Part shown: positions 43,967 to 52,139 of the stretch, one piece after another
How the letters are laid out: every line of letters starts with the position of its first letter
Numbering within the stretch: position 1 is the stretch's first letter
Made by a program: the position numbers and the translations under genes
Assembly: GCA_963826105.1 (NCBI GenBank)
Contig: CAWGWA010000016.1
Span: forward strand, 62,001-126,000
From: WHTI01 sp963826105
GTDB taxonomy: Bacteria > Actinomycetota > CADDZG01 > WHSQ01
Reading direction: 5' to 3'
Length of the DNA: 64,000 bases
The notes under the pieces: generated by a model
Seen by the model: only the letters and a program-made list of their open reading frames with translations
Told to the model about the DNA's origin: nothing
The model's database searches: none

Positions 43967-44665
43967 TCAACCCAGGATGACGCCAGCCTCCGATATGCAC
44001 GTGTAGTCACGCTCGGAGGACCTCGCTTGCGTCGTTGACAGCGGTTCGATCCACAACGAATCGGTTTCGACCACCGAGGGCAACGTGATCACGTGATATT
44101 GCCTCAGTAGCCCCGTGAGTGCGATCTCGTACGGCGCCGCGTTCGGGAACGACACCCTCACCGCGCGGATCTTACGGTTCTCCTTGAAGCGGTCCTCTCC
44201 GGTGTTCGGGTCGATCTTGTCGTACCCGGGGATGAAGGTGACGGCTGCGATACGGACGGGTTGATCGAACACAAGACGCAGGTATTGCCCGACGCCGTCT
44301 CCAGGAACGCACCATGCAGTGGCGTGGACCGTATCGATCGTGTTCTCCGGTCCGTAGCTGTTCACTTCGCCGGCAGAGTTAGTGATCGTTTCGGCGCTGG
44401 CCGAAGCCTCGGCGAACACCGACGCGACCATGTTCGGAGGCCGTGAAAGCCCGCCTTCGCCGATGATGATCGGGGGCGTTTCAGTAGGAGTGGGTTCGGG
44501 AGTCGCCTCGACGGTCGCTTCAGGCGTCGGCGTCGATCCCGATCCGGTGTTCCCTCCTACCGGGCGGGGGTCACCTCCACCGGTTGAGCCGTACACGAAG
44601 AGCCCGCCGAGTCCAACGATCACGGCAATGATGGTGGGGCCCCATTTCTGGAGCTCGCGATTCAC
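43967..44665 (-). CDS. Membrane-anchored discoidin-like/NADase-type glycan-binding protein
   Basis: A 232-residue protein. One N-terminal membrane helix (residues about 9-26) is followed by a Thr/Pro-rich linker and a beta-sandwich of about 150 residues with YGPENTIDTVHATAWCVPGD, GVGQYLRLVFDQPVRIAAVT and LWIEPLSTT. This is the galactose-binding-like NADase-type glycan-binding fold of actinobacterial surface proteins. GTG start overlaps the stop of the zinc-ribbon gene. It likely faces the outside. Confidence 0.75.
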   Translation of the reverse strand: MNRELQKWGPTIIAVIVGLGGLFVYGSTGGGDPRPVGGNTGSGSTPTPEATVEATPEPTPTETPPIIIGEGGLSRPPNMVASVFAEASASAETITNSAGEVNSYGPENTIDTVHATAWCVPGDGVGQYLRLVFDQPVRIAAVTFIPGYDKIDPNTGEDRFKENRKIRAVRVSFPNAAPYEIALTGLLRQYHVITLPSVVETDSLWIEPLSTTQARSSERDYTCISEAGVILG

Positions 44666-45417
44666 GAGGACTTGGGAGCGGGGGCGGAGGCCAGGACGAT
44701 CGCGGCGACCAGACCCACGTAGAGGGCCGTTCCGAACGAGTCGCTGGCCGAGGTCCCCGACCCCTCGAGAAGCTTCGAGAGCTGCGCGGCGAAGAGGCCG
44801 ACGGTGGCGACCCCAAGGCCCCCCACCAAACGCCTCAACGCGGACTTCCCCGCCAGCGATAGCAGCACGCCCAACCCACCGATCCCGACGACGAGGTAAC
44901 CGAGATCGAGGCCCCCGGCTGTGGCCTCATCCCACAGGAACGACATGGGAACGTCGAAACCGTTCGCACCCTGGCCCCCGACGTCTATCCAGGGCAGGAA
45001 CGCGGATGCCGCGAAGGCGAGGGCGGCGATGACCGTCACGGTCCGAGCCAATTGACCGCTCCCGGTCGAGGCAGACACCACCGGAGTGACCGAAGGAGGG
45101 GAGCCGGCGCTCGGGGGGCCCGAGGGGGGCGCTACCGCCGGAGGGCTGACCACTGGAGGGCTGACCACCGGAGGGCTGGCTGCCGGAGGAGCCGCAGCCG
45201 GCCCGGCACCACCGAAGGGGCCCGGCGGAGGAGCAACGGCCGGCTCTACGGGCGGAGGAGCAACCGCGGGAAGGACATCGGTGGGCGAGCCATCGTCCTC
45301 GGGGACGATCCGTGCGCCGCAATGGCCACAGAATGCCGCGTCCGATTGCCGCTGCATTCCGCAACTGGGACAGAACCTGATCTCGATCGGATGGCCTCCT
45401 CTTACGAGCCGGGTCAC
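44662..45417 (-). CDS. Zinc-ribbon, Pro-rich, polytopic membrane protein
   Basis: A protein of up to 251 residues. The N-terminus has a double zinc ribbon (IRFCPSCGMQRQSD, then FCGHCGARI), then about 80 residues of Pro/Ala/Ser repeat with APPPVEPAVAPPP and repeated SPPVVSPPVV, then four membrane helices. AGAGGAGG lies seven bases before an ATC codon (45387), which would give a start at IEIRFCPSCG; the only normal start in frame is GTG 45417. Coupled to the discoidin-like gene. Function unknown, but such fusions sense or organise the envelope. Confidence 0.7.
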   Translation of the reverse strand: MTRLVRGGHPIEIRFCPSCGMQRQSDAAFCGHCGARIVPEDDGSPTDVLPAVAPPPVEPAVAPPPGPFGGAGPAAAPPAASPPVVSPPVVSPPAVAPPSGPPSAGSPPSVTPVVSASTGSGQLARTVTVIAALAFAASAFLPWIDVGGQGANGFDVPMSFLWDEATAGGLDLGYLVVGIGGLGVLLSLAGKSALRRLVGGLGVATVGLFAAQLSKLLEGSGTSASDSFGTALYVGLVAAIVLASAPAPKSS

Positions 45418-45485
45418 ACCTCCCGGACGCAGGAGGCAATCGTGGCACCTGCAGATAGGGAGGGCAAGGCGAGCCGAACCAAAGA

Positions 45486-46142
45486 TCAGGGGATGTTAGT
45501 GGTGGTCTCGCATTGCGAAGCTGAATCGCCGGAGCTCGGCCCACCGCCGTCGCAATGGTCGTTGTTCACCGGCCCGTTGCCGCCCTTGAGACCGTCGTGG
45601 CCGAGTCCCCCGAAGAGGCTGTCCTGTCCGGCATTTCCGAAGAGGTGATCGTCGCTCTTCTCGCCGTAAAGCTGATCGTCACCAGGACCACCGAAAAGAC
45701 TGTCGAATCCGGTTCCACCATAGAGCGCGTCGTTGCCGGGGCCCCCTTCGATGAAGGTGTTACCGCTCCCTCCGCCTCCGCCGCAACATAGGTAGTCGTC
45801 GCCGGGGCCGCCGTAGAGGTAGCTATGGCCGCGCCCTCCGTAGATCGAGTCGTTGTCCCCGAGACCGCAGATGATGTCGATACCCGCCTTGCCGTAGATG
45901 ATGTCGACCCCCGAGGTGCCACGGATAACGTCCGCTCCAGAGGTGCCATTGGTGGTCTGTCCCGGACTCGTCACCTGGATGGTTACCGGCATGTCACCGC
46001 AGGTGCTGGCGGCCGCAGCGTCCCTTCGGGCATCGTGGATCAAGATGCTCGTCGCAACAGTTACGACTAGGAACAGGAGCGTCACGCGGCATCCGCGAAG
46101 GGTCCCGATCGGGCAAGTGCGTCTGGTTCCCATGGCTCTCAC
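45486..46142 (-). CDS. Secreted RTX calcium-binding repeat protein
   Basis: A 218-residue exported protein. A membrane-spanning signal near residues 18-36 is followed by about 110 residues of RTX nonapeptides such as YGGPGDDYL, FGGPGDDQL and FGGLGHDGL, a beta-roll predicted to bind calcium. The C-terminus HCDGGGPSSGDSASQCETTT and then NIP repeats the end motif of the large RTX protein at 17.1 kb. Start at 46142 is uncertain. It sits downstream of the next RTX gene on the same strand. Confidence 0.85.
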   Translation of the reverse strand: MRAMGTRRTCPIGTLRGCRVTLLFLVVTVATSILIHDARRDAAAASTCGDMPVTIQVTSPGQTTNGTSGADVIRGTSGVDIIYGKAGIDIICGLGDNDSIYGGRGHSYLYGGPGDDYLCCGGGGGSGNTFIEGGPGNDALYGGTGFDSLFGGPGDDQLYGEKSDDHLFGNAGQDSLFGGLGHDGLKGGNGPVNNDHCDGGGPSSGDSASQCETTTNIP

Positions 46143-46182
46143 ATTCTTCTCACCGTCGGTTGCTCGACTGCTGGTCCAGCGG

Positions 46183-46896
46183 TTACTGGCTGAAGGGCTC
46201 GCAGGCCCCGCCGGTGTCGAACCCCGCTCCGCCCTTGCAGATATCTGTGTTGGCTCCCCCGTTCAGGATGTCCTTGCCGCTGTTGCCCTTGAGCACGTCA
46301 TTGCCGGCATTCCCTCTCAGCTTGTCCTTGCCGGCATTCCCATAGATGGAATCGCTCCCGCCCATGCCGTAAAGGATGTCGTTCCCAACGCCGCCAAAGA
46401 CGGCGTCGCTGCCGCCGAAGCCGTAGAGGGCATCATCTCCCGGTCCGCCGTCGAGAAGGTCGCTTCGAACTCCCCCATCTAGAGCGTCGTCCCCGCCCAT
46501 CCCGTCGAGATGGTCACTGCCCCTGCCGCCATCGAGGAAGTCGATCCCCCGACCTCCATAGAGATAGTCGGTCCCAGGTCCACCGGTTAGGTAGTCGCCA
46601 CCGCCACCGCCGCAGATGACGTCGTCGCCGCCGAGACCGTCGATGCTGTCTGCTCCGCCGAGCCCGTTGATCACGTCGTTACCAGTTGTGCCGGTTATCG
46701 AGTCGGGTCCGGAGGTACTGGGAGTGCTTTGTGTGCCGGTGAGCGCCTGGCCCCCGCAGGACGGCGCCGCCTCGACTCGTGGGACGGTAATCAGGAAAGC
46801 TAGTCCCAGGGCAACCAACATGAGAGAAAAGACCCGTTTGCGACGGATAGCCCTATCCGGAAGTGCGCGGATAGACGCCCAGCTGAGCATGTGCAT
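46183..46896 (-). CDS. Secreted RTX calcium-binding repeat protein
   Basis: A 237-residue exported protein with signal VFSLMLVALGLAFLITVPRV ending EAAPS, then about 15 RTX nonapeptides (GGADSIDGL, GGRGSDHLD, YGFGGSDAV, GNDILYGMG). The tail DICKGGAGFDTGGACEPFSQ is a variant of the CDG...C end motif of its two relatives. ATG 46896 has AAGGGGCGG upstream; the longer open frame runs antisense to the divergent gene at 47060. The two RTX genes are probably a tandem duplication. Confidence 0.88.
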   Translation of the reverse strand: MHMLSWASIRALPDRAIRRKRVFSLMLVALGLAFLITVPRVEAAPSCGGQALTGTQSTPSTSGPDSITGTTGNDVINGLGGADSIDGLGGDDVICGGGGGDYLTGGPGTDYLYGGRGIDFLDGGRGSDHLDGMGGDDALDGGVRSDLLDGGPGDDALYGFGGSDAVFGGVGNDILYGMGGSDSIYGNAGKDKLRGNAGNDVLKGNSGKDILNGGANTDICKGGAGFDTGGACEPFSQ

Positions 46897-47059
46897 CGGT
46901 CCGCCCCTTCTATCGGATGTGTTGCTAGAAGCTACTCCGCCGAGGCACCGTTGGATAGGCGGTCGGTTCATATGGTTCGGCATCGCTCTGAAGCAGGAGA
47001 AGCGAAACGCAAGACGAACCACTCCTCCACACCTCTGATTGACGGTCGAGGAGGCCACG

Positions 47060-47725
47060 ATGAAGAAGCTCAGGAACGCACTTGGGATCGCCGTTGTCGC
47101 GCTTATGGCTCTCGCGGGGACCGCCCTGGCGGACTTCAGCCCGCAGTTCACCCTCGATGTCTCGAACAAGACGGTGAAGGGGCACCCCGCTCTGAACATC
47201 CACCTCGAGTTCGACGCCGAGGATGAGGAGATCGGTAACTTCATCATGGACTTCCCCAAGGGCTACGGCGTAGCGGCCGACGCGAAGATCCCGGATGACG
47301 AGGAGATCGGCAGTGGCTCGGTAACGATCGAAGGCGGTCCGGGCTGCAACCCAATGGGCGAGGGTCTACCCACCGCTCCCGCCACCCTGAACGCAACCAT
47401 CTTCGAGAAGGCGCGCTCCGACGAAGAAGCCGATGCCGGAGTTCACGCGGTGTGGCTCCTCGACCTCGAGCCGCTGAACCGGGTTCGCCTCCTGGTGTCC
47501 GGCAGCAAGAAGACCGGATGGCACGTCGAGGGTGCTCCTTCGCCGAGTGACCAGACCTGCAACCCCCTGATCGTCGACCTGATCATCAACGACGCGTCGG
47601 CCTCGGGCGTACCTCTCATCACAAATCCGAGGAAGCCGGGCACCTACAAGGTCAAGGTCCAGATCGTGAGCCAGGACTCGGGCGCGGTCGCCAAGTTCAC
47701 CGAGAAGATAAAGATCAAGAAGTAG
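47060..47725 (+). CDS. Secreted beta-rich protein, unknown
   Basis: A 221-residue exported protein. Signal peptide MKKLRNALGIAVVALMALAG ends TALA. The mature part is beta-rich with FTLDVSNKTVKGHPALNIHL and FIMDFPKGYGVAA and contains two Cys that may be disulfide-bonded. No family recognised. GAGGAGG lies five bases before ATG 47060. It is divergent from the RTX genes. Confidence 0.75.
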   Translation: MKKLRNALGIAVVALMALAGTALADFSPQFTLDVSNKTVKGHPALNIHLEFDAEDEEIGNFIMDFPKGYGVAADAKIPDDEEIGSGSVTIEGGPGCNPMGEGLPTAPATLNATIFEKARSDEEADAGVHAVWLLDLEPLNRVRLLVSGSKKTGWHVEGAPSPSDQTCNPLIVDLIINDASASGVPLITNPRKPGTYKVKVQIVSQDSGAVAKFTEKIKIKK

Positions 47726-47773
47726 GCCCCGCGATACGCTCTCGGTGACCAAAGCGAGCGCGGGGAGAGGGCC

Positions 47774-48232
47774 ATGGGTGAAGCTGGATCGGTTGCCGGC
47801 GGGAAGCGAGCCGGGTTCCTGCGACGTTTCCTATCCGTGCTCTTCGATGTGATCCTGCTCGGTGGTGTCGGGTACGCCCTCGGACGAGCCTTCGGGCAAG
47901 AGGTCTACGAGATGAAGGACGGGACTCTCTCATACAGCCTGACGGGCGCTCCGGCCGCTATATCGCTCGCTTTCGGTCTCCTCTACTTCATCTACCTCGA
48001 AGGGAAGCCCGGGCAGACGCTCGGGAAAAAGCTCGTGGGCATCCGCGTCGTCGACGAGGATGGCGGCGGAGCGATCGGATACGGCCGTGCGGTGGTCCGC
48101 TACTTCGGACGGATCCTCTCCGGACTCCCTCTGGCTCTCGGTTACTTCGCCATGCTGTGGAATGACAACAATCAGACCTGGCACGACAGATTCTCTAAAG
48201 CGATCGTGGTTCCGACCTCTTCACTTCGATAG
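47774..48232 (+). CDS. RDD family membrane protein
   Basis: A 152-residue RDD protein: RAGFLRRFLSVLFDVILLGG, YLEGKPGQTLGKKLVGIRVV and WHDRFSKAIVV, with three membrane helices and the Arg/Asp residues of the family. Some RDD proteins are Na+/H+ antiporters, others are unassigned. It follows the secreted-protein gene by 48 bases and ends six bases from the convergent hydroxylase gene. Confidence 0.9.
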   Translation: MGEAGSVAGGKRAGFLRRFLSVLFDVILLGGVGYALGRAFGQEVYEMKDGTLSYSLTGAPAAISLAFGLLYFIYLEGKPGQTLGKKLVGIRVVDEDGGGAIGYGRAVVRYFGRILSGLPLALGYFAMLWNDNNQTWHDRFSKAIVVPTSSLR

Positions 48233-48238
48233 AACGGC

Positions 48239-48880
48239 TTATGCAGCGCCCAGGGTCTTACATGTCGCCGACGTCTCGACCGCGTCCTTCTCGGGGAACG
48301 TGCCCAGAGCGTGGTCACCCAATGGGTTGGTGACGCCGAACCAGTAGTGCTCGTTCTTGAAGTGGTGGAGGCGGTGCGCGTTCCAGATGTACCGATAGAG
48401 CCGCGTCTTCGGCTTGTACCGAGAGTGGATCAGGAAATGTGTCCACTCGTAGGTCAGCAGGATCGAGGTCGCCGCAGTGATCGCCGTCATCCCCAGGCGC
48501 AACGTCGGGAAGATCAGCAGATACGCAAGCCCGGTCAAGGGCATCGCCTTGGCCAGCACCGGCAACGGCACGAAGATCCATTCCGTTCTGCGCGGGTCTG
48601 AATGATGCGCTCGATGTTTGCGTGCGACCAACGGATCCATCTCCCGGCCGAAGAGGCGCTTCGGCTTCCAGTGGAGGATGAAGACGTGAATGAGCCACTC
48701 GATGAATGGCTCGGCGGCGATCAGCCCCACCACTATGACGAGGTCCCACCACGTCCAACCTCCAAGGTAGGTACGGATCGCACCGGCGACGAACAGAGTC
48801 GGTGCGATGATGCGAGGAGTTACCGACGATGCGAAGAAGCGGAACTCGTCGGCGAGGGTTGTCGCCGTTTTCTCGCTCAT
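48239..48880 (-). CDS. Fatty acid hydroxylase/sterol desaturase superfamily membrane enzyme
   Basis: A 213-residue polytopic protein with the di-iron His clusters: WLIHVFILHWKP, ARKHRAHHSD, FLIHS and HRLHHFKNEHYWFG. Members hydroxylate or desaturate lipids, including carotenoids and fatty acids. ATG 48880 overlaps the stop of the FadR-like gene, with AGGAGAGGC upstream. The longer upstream frame is an out-of-frame reading of that gene. Regulation by the neighbour is likely. Confidence 0.88.
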   Translation of the reverse strand: MSEKTATTLADEFRFFASSVTPRIIAPTLFVAGAIRTYLGGWTWWDLVIVVGLIAAEPFIEWLIHVFILHWKPKRLFGREMDPLVARKHRAHHSDPRRTEWIFVPLPVLAKAMPLTGLAYLLIFPTLRLGMTAITAATSILLTYEWTHFLIHSRYKPKTRLYRYIWNAHRLHHFKNEHYWFGVTNPLGDHALGTFPEKDAVETSATCKTLGAA

Positions 48881-49608
48881 GCCTCTCCTTCTTGGAACGA
48901 TGCCAGTGCTTCGGTGATGGCAGCGGATCCTCGGGCGAGCAGTGACCGAGCGGCGGTCTCCGCGGCCGCTCCGTCCGAAGCACGAAGCGCACCAACGATC
49001 GCTCGGCGCGCCTCGATATCGGTCAGCTCTGCCGCCATGACACCGGTGAGCTCGGCGGCTATGGGCTCGTAGGTCTGCCGCAGGCTGTTGAACGCCAGTC
49101 GGTAGGCGATGTTGTCGGCGGCATCGGTGAGGAGGTCCCAGAAGTCGAGATCGATCCGAGCGAGACGCTCGAGATCTTGGTCCGCGCTCTCCATCTCCTC
49201 CAGAACGCTCTCGATGGCCGGGATCAGCTCGGACCGGCAACGCAGTGCGGCCAAACGGGCAACATCGGGACCGATCAAAGCGCGCATCTCGGTGATCGAC
49301 CGCGCGACCTCGACATCGAGTCGCCCGGTCCGATCGAACAAGAGCCGCCCCAGGAGATCGAGGCCGGCGGTGCGGCGGAAGTCGAGGGCCCGGGTCGGCT
49401 CGCCGTGGTTGATCTGCACGAGCCCCGCCTGCGACAGCCTCTGCAACGCCTCCCGCACTGCGCCTCGGTTAACGCTGAGGCTCTCGGTCAGGGCCCTCTC
49501 GGCCGGAAGCGACTCTCCGGGCTCGAGGCCCCCTCCGACCAGCTCCGCGATGAGCTGCTCGAACACCGCGTTCGAGGCCGAGGTCTTCTTGACCGGTCGA
49601 AGCTCCAT
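48877..49608 (-). CDS. GntR/FadR-type transcriptional regulator
   Basis: A 243-residue protein: N-terminal winged helix (AVFEQLIAELVGGGLEPGES, LPAERALTESLSVNRGAVRE) and a C-terminal all-helical FCD/FadR-like ligand domain with ITEMRALIGPDVARLAALRC. FadR proteins bind acyl-CoA or other acids and control lipid genes. It is translated together with the hydroxylase gene. A FadR-like operator lies 37 bases upstream. Confidence 0.93.
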   Translation of the reverse strand: MELRPVKKTSASNAVFEQLIAELVGGGLEPGESLPAERALTESLSVNRGAVREALQRLSQAGLVQINHGEPTRALDFRRTAGLDLLGRLLFDRTGRLDVEVARSITEMRALIGPDVARLAALRCRSELIPAIESVLEEMESADQDLERLARIDLDFWDLLTDAADNIAYRLAFNSLRQTYEPIAAELTGVMAAELTDIEARRAIVGALRASDGAAAETAARSLLARGSAAITEALASFQEGEA

Positions 49609-49644
49609 CCCGGCAGCATGCCACCAGATCGGCCACTGGTCAAC

Positions 49645-49655
49645 TGGTCAGACCA
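49645..49655 (-). promoter_or_regulatory. Probable FadR/GntR operator
   Basis: TGGTCAGACCA is an 11-base palindrome at 49645-49655, centred 42 bases before the ATG of the FadR-like regulator. It fits the FadR-subfamily consensus TNGTNNNACNA and closely resembles the E. coli FadR site (core TGGTNNGACCA). A second TGGTC half-site lies seven bases away at 49638-49642. It would give autoregulation and control of the hydroxylase gene. Confidence 0.6.
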
Positions 49656-49662
49656 CTACCTT

Positions 49663-50397
49663 CTAGACGGTCGAGTAGAGAGCCCAGATGACGATGCCGT
49701 TGTTGAGAGCGTGGAGGACGATCGGGACGACGATGCTGTTGTAGCGCTCGTACACGAGCGCCAGGGCGATGCCCAGGACGGTCAGGGACGGGATCAGCAA
49801 CGGGGTGAAATGGACGCAGGCAAACACCACCCCCGAGAGGGCCGCCGCGCCGAGGACCGGCATCTTCGATCGCAGGTAGCCGTAGAGGAGGCCCCGGAAG
49901 AAGAACTCCTCGACCACCGGGGCGATCACCACGGTCAGCATGACCACCCAGGGGATCTGCGAGCGATCGAGCACGCCCTCGCCGCCGAGGAGCTGGTCCT
50001 CGGCCGTCGGGGTCGGGCCGAAGAGATTCACCATCACCTGGGCGACCAGGCCCTCGACGATGAAGACGCCGATGATCGCAGGAGCCATGAGGAGCACCGC
50101 ACCGAGGGTCGGCATGAACAGTCCCGCGTCCCGCAGCTTCGCTCCGCGGCGCTTGATCGCGAAGTACCAGGCGAAGAACAGCTCGAACGCATAGATCGTC
50201 CCACCCGCGAGGAACAACAATCGAGTGGTCTCGAGGTCATCGATCTCCGGGAAGATCGCGATGAGGATGCCGATCACCACCACCCCGGCGACGAGGCCCA
50301 GGATGAAGGCGACCAGGAGGTCACCCCATCTCCACGGAACCGAGCGGCGCTCCTCGGGAGGGGGAGCGCCCTCGGCGATGATGGGGTGGTCGTCCAT
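49663..50397 (-). CDS. CPBP family intramembrane protease
   Basis: A 244-residue protein with eight likely membrane helices and the CAAX-protease-like signature EEFFFRGLLYGYLR, then FACVHFTPLLIPSLTVLG and VLHALNN. The EExxxR and the two His supply the metal/catalytic site. Roles include bacteriocin tolerance and membrane protein cleavage. Substrate unknown. Its stop lies 54 bases before the FadR-like gene. Confidence 0.9.
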   Translation of the reverse strand: MDDHPIIAEGAPPPEERRSVPWRWGDLLVAFILGLVAGVVVIGILIAIFPEIDDLETTRLLFLAGGTIYAFELFFAWYFAIKRRGAKLRDAGLFMPTLGAVLLMAPAIIGVFIVEGLVAQVMVNLFGPTPTAEDQLLGGEGVLDRSQIPWVVMLTVVIAPVVEEFFFRGLLYGYLRSKMPVLGAAALSGVVFACVHFTPLLIPSLTVLGIALALVYERYNSIVVPIVLHALNNGIVIWALYSTV

Positions 50398-50463
50398 GAC
50401 GGAAACCCTAAGGTGTCGGCCCGATGACTACCGTCCGGGCCTCATGGATGGGACAATCGCACG

Positions 50464-50949
50464 ATGAGCGAAGCCAGGGTTGAAGCCATCTTCACCGGCC
50501 CCCAAGAAGGCGGGCCGATCCACCAGGTCGACAGCGTCAACGCGGTTGCCGGTTACGGACTTGAGGGTGACCGTTACTACCTTCGTGCACTCGACGCCGA
50601 GACCGTCGATCCGACCGAACACATCACCCTGTTCGAGTCCGAGGGGATCACGCTAACCAATGCGGAGACAGATCTCGACGTTCAGCCGATCGACATGCGG
50701 CGCAACATCATGACGTCGGGCGTGACGCTCCTCGACCTCATCGGTAAGCACGTGAAGATCGGTGATGCGGTCATCGAACCGATGGAGGACAACCCGACCT
50801 GTGGTTACCTCGTGAACCTCACCGGCAAGCAGCTTCTGAAGCCGATGATCCGCCGCGGCGGGGTCCGGGGTCGCATCGTGGTCTCCGGAACGATCCGCGC
50901 CGGCGACCCGATCGAAGTGCTCGAGAAAGCTCAGGCCGAGACCGGATAG
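50464..50949 (+). CDS. MOSC domain protein
   Basis: A 161-residue protein: VNAVAGYGLEGDRYYLRALD, LTNAETDLDVQPIDMRRNIM and the conserved NPTCGYL Cys. MOSC domains bind molybdenum cofactor and transfer sulfur, as in YiiM or the Moco sulfurase C-terminus. Its 3' end overlaps the convergent HMA gene by 19 bases. Confidence 0.9.
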   Translation: MSEARVEAIFTGPQEGGPIHQVDSVNAVAGYGLEGDRYYLRALDAETVDPTEHITLFESEGITLTNAETDLDVQPIDMRRNIMTSGVTLLDLIGKHVKIGDAVIEPMEDNPTCGYLVNLTGKQLLKPMIRRGGVRGRIVVSGTIRAGDPIEVLEKAQAETG

Positions 50950-51137
50950 CCCTCCGCCGCCATCGCTGCGATCAGCGTCGCCCGCGCCGCAACCTCCGGG
51001 TCGTAAGCCACGGTTACTCGCTTGGAATCGATATCGACATCGGCCGTCTCGACCCCTTCGATCGGTCGCAAGGCTCCCTCGATGGCGGTCTTGCAGTGCT
51101 CGCAGTTGATGGCCGGTGCGGTGAACGTCTCTTGCAT
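50931..51137 (-). CDS. Heavy-metal-associated domain (CopZ-like) protein
   Basis: A 68-residue single HMA domain: TFTAPAINCEHCKTAIEGAL with CxxC, and GVETADVDIDSKRVTVAYDP. It looks like a copper chaperone. No copper ATPase or CsoR is adjacent. ATG 51137 has AGGAG four bases upstream; an in-frame codon at 51167 is less likely. Confidence 0.9.
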   Translation of the reverse strand: MQETFTAPAINCEHCKTAIEGALRPIEGVETADVDIDSKRVTVAYDPEVAARATLIAAMAAEGYPVSA

Positions 51138-51242
51138 CGTGCTCCTATCCTCATTTCGTGATTGCAACGAGTAGCGATCATAAGGATTACCGTCGAGACC
51201 ACGAGGAACACGGGCCTGTGTGGGTCATGAAAGGGTGAGCCG

Positions 51243-52139
51243 GTGAAGGTCGGGATGGTCGGGCTGGGCAAGATGGGGGCCGGGATGACCCGGCGGCTCC
51301 TGCGCGGTGGCCATGAGGTGGTCGCTTTCGACGTCAACCCCGATGCCGTTGCTGCCCTGGTGGCCGACAAGGCCGAGGGTGCCTCATCGCTCGCCGACCT
51401 CGTCGCCAAACTGGACGCCCCCCGGGCGGTGTGGCTGATGGTCCCTGCCGGTGAGATCACCGAGAACACGATCGCCGATCTCGAAGAACTCCTTTCGGCC
51501 GGCGATGCCGTCATCGATGGAGGCAACTCCAAGTACACCGACACCCTGGCCCGTGGTGAACGTCTGAAAACCAAGGGTCTCTCTCTCGTTGACGCGGGAA
51601 CCTCTGGTGGCGTCTGGGGTCTCGAGGAGGGTTTCTCTTTGATGGTCGGTGCCGATGAGGATGTCTTCACCCGCCTCGAGCCCATCTTCGCCTCACTGGC
51701 CCCCGAGGGCGGCTACGGGCGCATGGGGCGTACCGGTTCAGGTCACTACGTGAAGATGATCCACAACGGGATCGAGTACGGGCTGATGCAGGCTTACGCC
51801 GAGGGCTTCGAGATCCTCGAGCACTCCGACTTCGAACTCGACCTCCACCAGATCAGTGAGGTCTGGCGCCACGGCAGCGTGATCCGCTCGTGGCTCCTCG
51901 ACCTCGCCGCTCGTGCGCTCGAGGAGGATCCGACCCTAGGGAAAGTCGCTCCCTGGGTAGACGACTCGGGCGAAGGGCGATGGACGGTCGAGGAAGCGAT
52001 CCAGCTCGCCGTTCCCGCGCCGGTCATCGCGTCCGCCCTCTTCGCGCGTTTCGCCTCCCGCGATGAGGACTCCTTCGGTCTGAAGATGCTCGCCGCGCTC
52101 CGCCACCAATTCGGGGGCCACGCGACCAAGTCCGACTGA
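51243..52139 (+). CDS. gnd: 6-phosphogluconate dehydrogenase, decarboxylating (short type)
   Basis: A 298-residue protein with NAD-binding VGMVGLGKMGAGMTRRLL, DGGNSKYTDT, the catalytic GHYVKMIHNGIEYG and GEGRWTVEEAI. This is the shorter NAD-preferring GntZ/YqeC-type enzyme of the pentose phosphate pathway. The 3' 204 bases are antisense to an extended reading frame of acpS. Confidence 0.95.
   Translation: MKVGMVGLGKMGAGMTRRLLRGGHEVVAFDVNPDAVAALVADKAEGASSLADLVAKLDAPRAVWLMVPAGEITENTIADLEELLSAGDAVIDGGNSKYTDTLARGERLKTKGLSLVDAGTSGGVWGLEEGFSLMVGADEDVFTRLEPIFASLAPEGGYGRMGRTGSGHYVKMIHNGIEYGLMQAYAEGFEILEHSDFELDLHQISEVWRHGSVIRSWLLDLAARALEEDPTLGKVAPWVDDSGEGRWTVEEAIQLAVPAPVIASALFARFASRDEDSFGLKMLAALRHQFGGHATKSD

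Noticed and set aside
48239..49240. 333-residue frame as an extended hydroxylase
   Set aside because: The first 120 residues are an out-of-frame reading of the FadR-like gene; ATG 48880 with AGGAGAGGC is the natural start.
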